Assembly (NCBI RefSeq): GCF_004099695.1
Contig: NZ_SCHL01000004.1
Coordinates: 62,001 to 126,000, forward strand
Direction of reading: 5' to 3'
DNA: 64,000 bases
Source of the DNA: Methanosarcina sp. MSH10X1
Lineage (GTDB): Archaea > Halobacteriota > Methanosarcinia > Methanosarcinales > Methanosarcinaceae
Shown: in pieces, positions 56,249 through 64,000 of the stretch
Numbering within the stretch: the stretch's first letter is position 1
Layout of the letters: the number at the start of each line of letters is the position of its first letter
Notes under the pieces: generated by a model
The model's input: only the letters and a program-made list of their open reading frames with translations
Told to the model about the DNA's origin: nothing
Database searches by the model: none
Program-made: the position numbers and the translations under genes

Positions 56249-56383
56249 ATGGCTCCCGGAGAAGCTGCAAAAAGGAAAGCAGAATGGGTTGCAAAGATGA
56301 AAAAGGAAGAAAGAGAGGTCGAAGTTCGAACCAGGATTGTAAATCCAGGTCGAATTCTCCAGAGTTCAAATATTTCCGGCTAA
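56249..56383 (+). CDS. Possible 44-residue basic protein
   Basis: An open frame of 44 codons (APGEAAKRKAEWVAKMKKEE then REVEVRTRIVNPGRI) starts about 32 nt after a strong TATA-like box (catatttatatattcagg, 56209-56226). The distance fits a nearly leaderless transcript, which explains the missing ribosome-binding site. The first half is a charged helix. I do not recognise a family; it may be spurious. Confidence 0.45.
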   Translation: MAPGEAAKRKAEWVAKMKKEEREVEVRTRIVNPGRILQSSNISG

Positions 56384-56404
56384 AACGGACTTAATATCCT
56401 CACT

Positions 56405-57895
<1,491 letters not shown>

Positions 57896-58174
57896 TCAGG
57901 CATTTACTGCCTTGCTAAAGACATCGGTAAACTCATCGCATTGAGCAATTATCTCCGAAGCGGCATCCTTTAAGACCTCAATAGGGTTCGCACCATTGGT
58001 CTTGATGTAAAGGATAGGCTCACTTATGCTCACGTATTTCATATCGTAGAAGGCAACCTCAACTCTTTCGTCCCTTATCAGAAGGTCCCTAAGCATATTG
58101 AGAAGGGTATGTGTCTCGCCTCTGAGCTCGACTTCAAGCTCGTTGTCTGTTTTGGAAAGAATGTTCAGTTCCAT
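57896..58174 (-). CDS. rpoL: DNA-directed RNA polymerase subunit L
   Basis: 92 residues, the archaeal homologue of eukaryotic Rpb11/AC19, which pairs with subunit D in the assembly platform. ELNILSKTDNELEVELRGET, LLNMLRDLLIRDERVEVAFY and the final helix are characteristic. It ends the hpt-dph2-methyltransferase-csl4-rpoL cluster on the minus strand. Confidence 0.95.
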   Translation of the reverse strand: MELNILSKTDNELEVELRGETHTLLNMLRDLLIRDERVEVAFYDMKYVSISEPILYIKTNGANPIEVLKDAASEIIAQCDEFTDVFSKAVNA

Positions 58175-58245
58175 TGGTAATCACCTGTGAATGGTGAGTA
58201 GTGTGATTTATTGTGCAGAAACCCATACCTGCAAGGAGAAAGAAA

Positions 58246-59190
58246 TTACTGGATCCCTTTCCCATACTCGGTTGAGATTTTGCGGGTTTCAGTCATATTG
58301 CAAGCCGGACATTTAAGCTTTTTCCCTTCAAGCACAAGTTCCCCTCTGCAATTCGAGCAGTAAGCTTTTACAACCCCGAGGGAATCTTCAGCCGTTGTCA
58401 GGCGCATTCTCTCAGCATCAACAACTCTTGCTCGGATTATATCCATGGGTCTGAACTCGTCTGAAAGTCTCTTAACGTAAGAGTCACGTACATTTGACAC
58501 GTGGACATCTCCAGTCCGCACGTTGACGATTTCCCGGTCTTCCTTACCTTCAATTCCTGCAACTTCTACCATTGCCCCGGACTCGCGCACGTCGATTATT
58601 TTTCCATACACGATGTCCCCTACTTTAAGGATATTCGGGGTAAGCGTATTTGGTCTGACCGAGACTATTCTCGCTTTTCTGTCAATAACGACGTTTCCGG
58701 TAGCTGTAGAGTAAATATCCCCTGCTGATACGGCTGTTCCTTCTCCGGGCTTGAACTCTTCTATAGTTCCGACGAGTTCTCCAGGAAGGACAAAATCTCC
58801 TTTCTCAAGCTCTTCTTCCGGGGTTGCAGGCTCTGGGGCTCTGGATTCAGGTGTTTCCATTCTTTCCCTTGGAGCCTTTTTCGGGTAAGGGAACCTTCTC
58901 TTTTTACCCTGGTCTCCCCTGTACTGGTCTTTTGATTGTTCCCTGGGCTGACCTTTAAACTGGTCTCTGGACTGGCCTCTGGGATGACCTTTAAACTGGT
59001 CCTTGGACTGGCCTTTAGCCTGCTCCCTGGGTTGTTCCCTGGGCTGACTTTTAAACTGATCTCTTGACTGGCCTTTGAATTGGTCCCTGCTTTCTGGAGC
59101 GATTTGAGCTGCTTTTTCGGCAGCTGGCTTTACTTCGCTCGGGCCAGTCAGTTTCTTTCTCGTAGTTTTACTTTTTCGGATTCTAATCAT
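58246..59190 (-). CDS. csl4: Exosome RNA-binding subunit Csl4 with repetitive N-terminal tail
   Basis: 314 residues, longer than the usual ~190. Residues ~130-310 are standard Csl4: N-terminal domain (GDFVLPGELVGTIEEFKPGE), S1 domain (VGDIVYGKIIDVRESGAMVEV) and zinc ribbon (CSNCRGELVLEGKKLKCPAC). In the exosome it caps the RNase ring and binds RNA. Residues ~1-125 are a tail rich in Lys/Arg/Gln made of [RK]DQ[FY]KGQS/PRE units (at least five between about 34 and 93). The tail is intact and in frame, so it is part of the protein. Upstream of rpoL with 70 nt between them. Confidence 0.92.
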   Translation of the reverse strand: MIRIRKSKTTRKKLTGPSEVKPAAEKAAQIAPESRDQFKGQSRDQFKSQPREQPREQAKGQSKDQFKGHPRGQSRDQFKGQPREQSKDQYRGDQGKKRRFPYPKKAPRERMETPESRAPEPATPEEELEKGDFVLPGELVGTIEEFKPGEGTAVSAGDIYSTATGNVVIDRKARIVSVRPNTLTPNILKVGDIVYGKIIDVRESGAMVEVAGIEGKEDREIVNVRTGDVHVSNVRDSYVKRLSDEFRPMDIIRARVVDAERMRLTTAEDSLGVVKAYCSNCRGELVLEGKKLKCPACNMTETRKISTEYGKGIQ

Positions 59191-59497
59191 AATCCCTCAT
59201 TTGAATTATCGTTAATAGTCAATATAAATCGTAATCGCAGTAACTGTCACTGATATGGAATATCTGCAGCCGTTCAATCAATACCCGCAGCCATTCAATA
59301 TATAGATAATCAACCTCAGAAGAGGGAACAGATTATCAACCTCATATATCTGCCATTTTTTGTCCTTGGTGACGCACCTTATAGTTCGATAATACACAGG
59401 CAGATTTATTATAAGCAGTGTTAACGTTCGCCTTTTGAGATAAAGCCCTGACACTGGCGCTGTAAAATCCGATACCTTAAGCGGTACTGCGTCTGGA
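59191..59497. other. Intergenic region between csl4 and the methyltransferase
   Basis: 307 nt. Two copies of agattatcaacctca/agataatcaacctca (about 59304 and 59331) form a direct repeat. The small frame at 59278-59535 overlaps the next gene and has no signals. Confidence 0.4.
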
Positions 59498-60091
59498 TTA
59501 TCTGGAGACCGTAATCCTGTAGATCTCGACCTCAATAACCTCTCTTTCTTTTTTATGGAAATCGAAAGTTCGTTTTATAGGGAATTTCGCAACGTAGGAA
59601 TGTGTAATGACCGCAGGCTTAATGAACTTTTGGATAAAAGCGAGGCTTCCGCGGTTGTGAATTGAATATATCACTTCACTTGTTCTTAATGCTGACGAAA
59701 GAAAAGGCCTGTCTCTGCCTTTCACTCTTGCCCCGAAAGGAGGGTTCATAACCGTAGTTTTTACATGCTCCTTAATCCCGGTAATATCTGAGAATACAAA
59801 CTCTACTTCAACTCCGAGTTTTTGGGCATTTCCTTTTGCGATCTCAAGGGCTTTTTGGTCCGCATCGTACCCGATAACCTTTCTGGCTCCAAGAAGTTTT
59901 GCTCCGATTGCAAGCATTCCGGTACCGCAGCCCAGATCCTGCACTGAATCGTCCAGATCTCCCTGCATATAAGCAAAGTGTAGAATCTCCGCAGCCAGAA
60001 GGGGAGGAGTCTGGTACTGCTCCAGTTCAAGTTCAGGGTCGGAAAAGTTTTCCAGTTCTTCAAGCAGCATCTCAAGTTTTCGTTGTTTCAT
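59498..60091 (-). CDS. METTL5-like N6-adenine RNA methyltransferase
   Basis: 197 residues. The SAM-binding motif is VQDLGCGTGMLAIGAKLLGA, and the catalytic motif is MNPPFGARVKGRDRPFL (NPPF). The order and short length match archaeal METTL5-like enzymes, which methylate an adenosine in small-subunit rRNA. It sits between dph2 and csl4 in the same orientation, fitting a translation or RNA-processing cluster. DNA methylation cannot be excluded. Confidence 0.88.
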   Translation of the reverse strand: MKQRKLEMLLEELENFSDPELELEQYQTPPLLAAEILHFAYMQGDLDDSVQDLGCGTGMLAIGAKLLGARKVIGYDADQKALEIAKGNAQKLGVEVEFVFSDITGIKEHVKTTVMNPPFGARVKGRDRPFLSSALRTSEVIYSIHNRGSLAFIQKFIKPAVITHSYVAKFPIKRTFDFHKKEREVIEVEIYRITVSR

Positions 60092-60185
60092 TCCATCGAC
60101 TTTAATTTTCTCTTTACTGTATATTTTAGTTCTTTATTTATATATATTAGTACTTAATTTACAGGGCTCAGGGCCGAGATTGAAA

Positions 60186-61193
60186 TTATACAGGTTCCTC
60201 GGTAATCTCATCAAGCACAAGGTTTTCCCATTTCCGTTCTCCAAGTACGATCTCAAATTCCTGAGGTGTTAGCATGGGAGAGGGAAAACGCCCTACCTCA
60301 TCGATTGCGAGTCTCGGGCAGGCAGTGTTCACGAAAGCGTCCACTTTGAACTGGAGAAGCTGATCCGGAGTTACAAGATCGATCAGGATAAGATGTGCCT
60401 CTTTTCCATACTTTTTTGCAAGTGCTTTCAAAGAGGATGCCAGTTCCATTCGTTCCTGCCCGTTTTTGCTTGAAACGATTATCCCGAAAACCTCCGCATC
60501 CAGGGATTTTGCAATTACTGCACTCCGCTGGCGAAGAATTCTTGAGGGATCCACCTCACGAACTTCCCCGGAAAAAGGATCGGCTGCAAGAACTCGTTTT
60601 TTCGTGGAAAGGGCCACACCCAGGGGATGGAAATCTCCACTTCCTATATATAGATATTCATCACAAACTTCGTCTCTTGCGGCCGAAAAATTACAGCCGA
60701 GTACCTGTCCCGGATATGCGAGCCTGGAATCCCCGCGCCCGATTACGCAGGTTTTCCCATTCGCCTTAAGGACATAGCAGGCTTCTGGGAGCTTATGGAC
60801 ATGCTGGACAGTAGTAATCAGCCCTATAACCTGCCCCTTAAGTTCAGGAACAGTTTTCTCGACAACAGGCTTAATATCAACTGCAGAGCGCGTTTCTATG
60901 AAATAGACCTTTTCGGAAAGTTTCGTATCCTCCAGCTCGGCATGCCCGAAATGGAAGAGGAGGTCAACCTGCCCGAGCAAAGTCCTATCAAGGTCACACG
61001 CCCCAAAGCAGGGGTCTCCCGAAATAATTATTTCGGCTCCCGTAGCGCCTTCCACTTTTTTTGCGAGCTCAGGGCCTTTTCTCTTGAGCCCTTCGGGAAA
61101 CTGGAAACCTACGGTCTTCGCTCCAAGTTTTTTAATTACACTGATAATGTAGTCAGGCCTTAAGTCAAACGCTTCACTCGTTCCCGAAGACAT
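60186..61193 (-). CDS. dph2: Diphthamide biosynthesis enzyme Dph2
   Basis: 335 residues from the ATG at 61193, which overlaps the end of the upstream gene by 20 nt and has GGAGAT five bases before it; the open frame extends another 19 codons upstream without support. Dph2 is a radical SAM-like 4Fe-4S enzyme that starts the diphthamide modification on elongation factor 2. The three cluster cysteines appear in [25 protein letters not shown] and [11 protein letters not shown]. Confidence 0.93.
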   Translation of the reverse strand: MSSGTSEAFDLRPDYIISVIKKLGAKTVGFQFPEGLKRKGPELAKKVEGATGAEIIISGDPCFGACDLDRTLLGQVDLLFHFGHAELEDTKLSEKVYFIETRSAVDIKPVVEKTVPELKGQVIGLITTVQHVHKLPEACYVLKANGKTCVIGRGDSRLAYPGQVLGCNFSAARDEVCDEYLYIGSGDFHPLGVALSTKKRVLAADPFSGEVREVDPSRILRQRSAVIAKSLDAEVFGIIVSSKNGQERMELASSLKALAKKYGKEAHLILIDLVTPDQLLQFKVDAFVNTACPRLAIDEVGRFPSPMLTPQEFEIVLGERKWENLVLDEITEEPV

Positions 61194-61746
61194 TTTTGAT
61201 CTCCACGCCTTTCTCACCCACGTCGATTGTAACGAGGATTTTGGGCTCAACTCCCAGTTCCTTTATCTGTAAATAGCCAGCTCCGCGCCCGATTACGGAA
61301 ATTACATCCAGAACCTCTACACCCATGTTTTTCAGCGCTTTTACAAGGGCTATCAGGGTTCCGCCAGTGCTTATCACGTCGTCCACGATAATTATTCTAT
61401 CCCCTTTCTTGAGCCCGTTTATGTACAGGACCCCTTTTGAATATCCTGTGCTCTGAGAGAGTTCCACCTCGCCTTCAAGGTAATAGGGCCGCTTCCGGAT
61501 AATGGTAAGAGGAACTCCGGTTTTCAGGGAAAGGGCATTTGCCACAGGAATACCCATAGCCTCCACAGTGACAATAGTATCAACTTTCTCCATATCGGTA
61601 ATCGTAAGGATATAATCCGCGATTTCCTCAACCAGATGGGGGTCTATAGAAGGTACGCCATCGGAAATCGGATGGATAAAGTAATTGTATTCTCCTCTCT
61701 TGATTACAGGAGAATTAATGAGTGAGCTTTTCAGTCTTTCAAGCAT
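61174..61746 (-). CDS. hpt: Hypoxanthine/guanine phosphoribosyltransferase (archaeal)
   Basis: 190 residues. It joins hypoxanthine (and guanine) with PRPP for purine salvage. The PRPP-binding motif is [21 protein letters not shown], and the N-terminal half ([19 protein letters not shown]) follows the archaeal APT-like HPRT pattern. The product may be annotated as adenine phosphoribosyltransferase elsewhere. It is the first gene of the cluster. Confidence 0.85.
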   Translation of the reverse strand: MLERLKSSLINSPVIKRGEYNYFIHPISDGVPSIDPHLVEEIADYILTITDMEKVDTIVTVEAMGIPVANALSLKTGVPLTIIRKRPYYLEGEVELSQSTGYSKGVLYINGLKKGDRIIIVDDVISTGGTLIALVKALKNMGVEVLDVISVIGRGAGYLQIKELGVEPKILVTIDVGEKGVEIKNVFGNE

Positions 61747-62036
61747 AGTATTAACTCTTTTTTGGCTGTTGCGATATTCCTGTAATTAAAGAATTATATC
61801 GTATTAATAAAGAATTTGTTCTGGTAATAAAAATCCTGTGCTATTGATAAGGAATCCTGTTGAGCCAATAAAGAATTCTATGACAGTATCCTGTAATCCA
61901 GATGCATTTAATTTCTGGTCAGAGATACTTGAATAATTCAGCCGTAGAAAATACTGGAAAGTAAAAATGAAAGAGACTAAAAAAAAGGAAGAGAAAGAGA
62001 ATCGAAGGATTACCTTAAGCCTCCAGCTTTAGTATA

Positions 62037-63224
62037 TCAGGCTTTTTGACCGGCTTTAGGCCCATTACCGTTGCCTATTCCGTGAGCCCCATTCCCCGAC
62101 AGGTTGGTATTCTCTTCCGAATCAAGCAGCCCGAGAACCTCATAAGGATTATTTCCTGCCTGCTTCATTTCGTTCAGGGTAGCTTCATCAATATCGGTTA
62201 CTGAAATTACCGAAACGAGTCCTTCGGTATCCCAGTTTTCCCTGTCCATAAGCCAGAGGTCCGCTAAATACTTGGAGATCCAGGCAGGATCATTGGCTTT
62301 TGCTCCGCATTCAGCATTGACAATATTAAAGTCAAATCCGAGAACAACAGCTTTTCTAGTCCCGGCATTTTTATCCGCAACCACGAAAATGCCTGCAGGA
62401 GAGTTGCCAATTGCTTCTTTTTCATCATCTGTCAGTGCGGACATCCAGACTCCTCCTTTCCCGGGAGTTGCATCCCAACGCTTCACAAAAACGTCTTCTT
62501 TGCACCAGTTGGGGCAGGAAAAAACCGTATAACTTACATTTGCTTCAAGCGGATAGTTTTCTTCCATCCAGTTTGCAAGTATAAAACCGCTGGAAACGCC
62601 TGGACAGAAATGGTTGTGCAGCTCCAGACACTGCATAAGCTCATAATCGAGCTTTCCGGTAGCCCAGCCATTGGAAATCGTAAGGATGGCAAACTCGCGC
62701 CCGTTAAAGACCGTTGAGTTCACCTTTTCATTCCATGCAGCTCTCGACTTCGGTGTTTTCGAAAGCTTATCAAAGTCTATATTTTCCGTCACCTGGTAGC
62801 TTATTTCACTTTCGTTTTCGTAAGAGACCTCGATATAAGTACAGTTCCCGCTGCTTTTATCGAAGAATGCAAACCAGAGAGGGCTGTTCCTTGCATTCTG
62901 GACTACAAGCAGATTCTGTGTATAAAGGAGATCCCTGTCATAAAATTCCGAGTAGAAATCGTCCAGGAAAGCATAAGATTCCGCAGGAGAGCCTATGTCC
63001 GTAATGATAAGTGTCTCTTCAGGCCCTATACTTCCAGGATTTGCTTCGGCTGCAGTAAAAACCTCAGCCATCAAATTCAAGTTACTACCTTCGGCTGCCA
63101 TTCCCGGCATAGCGCCAAGGGAAAAACTCAGCGCTGTCAGGAGAAGAAGGCAGATAAATTTCACGTTAATTCTTTCGAGATCTATAACGCCTTTTCCAAT
63201 CATGCTTTTTCCTCTACTACTCAT
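62037..63224 (-). CDS. Exported FmdE-family protein
   Basis: 395 residues. The signal or anchor is a hydrophobic segment (NVKFICLLLLTALSFSLGAMPGMA) preceded by ~20 polar residues, so translation may really start further in. The mature part carries the FmdE-domain motif CLELHNHFCPGVSSGFILANW (H-N-H and Cys for metal binding), then WCKEDVFVKRWDATPGKGG. Although the domain is named after a formylmethanofuran dehydrogenase subunit, such exported copies are of unknown function. The C-terminus is Gly/Asn-rich (NLSGNGAHGIGNGNG). Confidence 0.85.
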   Translation of the reverse strand: MSSRGKSMIGKGVIDLERINVKFICLLLLTALSFSLGAMPGMAAEGSNLNLMAEVFTAAEANPGSIGPEETLIITDIGSPAESYAFLDDFYSEFYDRDLLYTQNLLVVQNARNSPLWFAFFDKSSGNCTYIEVSYENESEISYQVTENIDFDKLSKTPKSRAAWNEKVNSTVFNGREFAILTISNGWATGKLDYELMQCLELHNHFCPGVSSGFILANWMEENYPLEANVSYTVFSCPNWCKEDVFVKRWDATPGKGGVWMSALTDDEKEAIGNSPAGIFVVADKNAGTRKAVVLGFDFNIVNAECGAKANDPAWISKYLADLWLMDRENWDTEGLVSVISVTDIDEATLNEMKQAGNNPYEVLGLLDSEENTNLSGNGAHGIGNGNGPKAGQKA

Positions 63225-63706
63225 TAAATCCGATTTTTACAGTCTGAAAGTTGAAAAATAACACATATCAGGGAACAAAGTTTAATAGTTAAGATAAAAC
63301 CTAAATATAGTGTTTTTTAGTGTTACAAAAAATGATAAAAATAATACATAAAACTTTCTGTTTTTGTTAACATTGAGAATAGAGAGAGGAAAATATAAAG
63401 AGAAATGAAAAATATGCAGCGACAAGCAGGCAGAGAAGCGTGATGAGGATTAATCTAAAAAAGAAGTGAAGGAATTATTAGCAGGTTAATAAAGAACTAA
63501 TAAAGGACTAATAAAGGACTAATAAAGGACTAATAAAGGACTAATAAAGGACTAATAAAGGACTAATAAAGGACTAATAAAGAACTAATAAAGGACTAAT
63601 AAAGAACTAATAAATAGTTAATTAAAAGTTAATTAAGAGTTAATGGAATTAATAAGAATAAAACTGGAAAGTTGATAAAAAGTAAATAAAATATAAAATA
63701 AAAAAA
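63225..63706. other. Intergenic region with 11-bp repeat
   Basis: 480 nt between the FmdE-like gene and cofD. It has AT-rich DNA upstream of the exported protein and the 11-bp repeat array below. No gene. Confidence 0.5.
63487..63617. repeat. 11-bp tandem repeat, eleven copies
   Basis: Eleven uninterrupted copies of taataaaggac (a few with a G to A change), followed by one broken copy. It lies about 90 nt downstream of cofD on the minus strand and could affect the 3' end of its transcript. Confidence 0.9.
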
Positions 63707-64000
63707 TTAAGGACAAACAAGTGTATCAAAGAGCCCCAATATGATCTCTGCGAGTTCCCTGCTCTTTTCGGTTGAGGTCATTATTGTGTCGGCGCGGGTG
63801 GCACGGCATCCGACTCTTTCAAAAGCAAATTCGTCTGCCTGATCCCGCTCATCGAAAACGAAGACATCCAGGAAATCCTGATAATATTCTGCAACTCCCA
63901 TTGAAGAGACCTCAAGCCCGGATGCTTCCATCAGCTTTCCGGCAGGCCCGCTGACAGGGGCATTGCCAATTATCGGGCTGACCGCCACAACCATTTTCTT
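63707..64000 (-). CDS. cofD: 2-phospho-L-lactate transferase, C-terminal part (cut by window edge)
   Basis: The last ~97 residues of CofD, which makes the side chain of coenzyme F420. The piece VVAVSPIIGNAPVSGPAGKL, EVSSMGVAEYYQDFLDVFVF and TIMTSTEKSRELAEIIL matches the family C-terminus. The frame continues beyond base 64000, so the ATG at 63994 is internal and not the start. Confidence 0.88.
   Translation of the reverse strand, partial: KKMVVAVSPIIGNAPVSGPAGKLMEASGLEVSSMGVAEYYQDFLDVFVFDERDQADEFAFERVGCRATRADTIMTSTEKSRELAEIILGLFDTLVCP

Noticed and set aside
60075-60186. A tRNA or small RNA between the methyltransferase and dph2
   Set aside because: No cloverleaf or conserved stem could be formed; only a TATA-like promoter stretch (tatatatattagtac) is visible.
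63487-63617. Considered as a CRISPR array or replication-origin repeat
   Set aside because: The unit is only 11 bp and contiguous, and no Orc1/Cdc6 gene or origin-recognition-box pattern is present.

Overview
The window is archaeal and almost certainly a Methanosarcina chromosome. The evidence is an MtaA-type methylcobamide:coenzyme M methyltransferase, O-phosphoseryl-tRNA:Cys-tRNA synthase beside a normal CysS, class II LysRS, diphthamide synthase Dph2, exosome subunit Csl4, RNA polymerase subunit L, the end of CofD (coenzyme F420), long AT-rich intergenic spacers, and many exported proteins with N-glycosylation sequons and beta-helix or YVTN repeats. The species cannot be fixed from the sequence alone.

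Layout. 1-16.4 kb is accessory: a DMT permease, mtaA, a 7TM-PAS histidine kinase, an orphan type IIG-like specificity protein, two GNAT acetyltransferases, a NosD-like beta-helix surface protein, a zinc-independent alcohol dehydrogenase-family protein with a CTG start, and a YVTN beta-propeller. 16.8-34.8 kb is mostly housekeeping on the minus strand: Lhr-type helicase, PAS histidine kinase, lysS, a metallophosphoesterase, an anchored Lon-type protease next to a TRYCO1-domain protein, cysS, polX, ATP-dependent DNA ligase, then tRNA-Gly(CCC), a thioesterase and an alpha/beta hydrolase. The ligase frame is interrupted by one in-frame UAG at codon 32. Methanosarcina decodes UAG as pyrrolysine, so this is probably a full-length 582-residue ligase rather than a truncated one.

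35-39.2 kb holds two tandem, related exported proteins built from Met-rich N-x-T sequon repeats. The second also has seven copies of a two-cysteine motif and is followed in frame by a cupredoxin domain now cut off by two stop codons. 39.4-41.2 kb encodes an ion channel, a CBU_0592-like membrane protein and a ferric-reductase-like protein.

41.6-46.4 kb is the most novel part. Three small exported repeat proteins (D-x-x-D-K repeats, Cys/Trp-rich C-terminus) each have a leader of about 225 nt with shared sequence blocks and a 3' region that can fold into a long-range stem with compensatory changes between copies. A dead IS630-type transposase lies between the first two units. 46.8-50.6 kb carries a rhodanese, a DUF2238-like membrane protein, two DUF2769 cysteine proteins and a frameshifted isoprenylcysteine methyltransferase-like gene, separated by minisatellites.

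51-64 kb returns to core genes: a CPA2/Kef antiporter, maf, lysA, a DUF2148 protein, pscS, and the conserved archaeal information-processing cluster hpt-dph2-(METTL5-like)-csl4-rpoL on the minus strand, then an FmdE-like exported protein, an 11-bp minisatellite and the 3' end of cofD, cut by the window edge.
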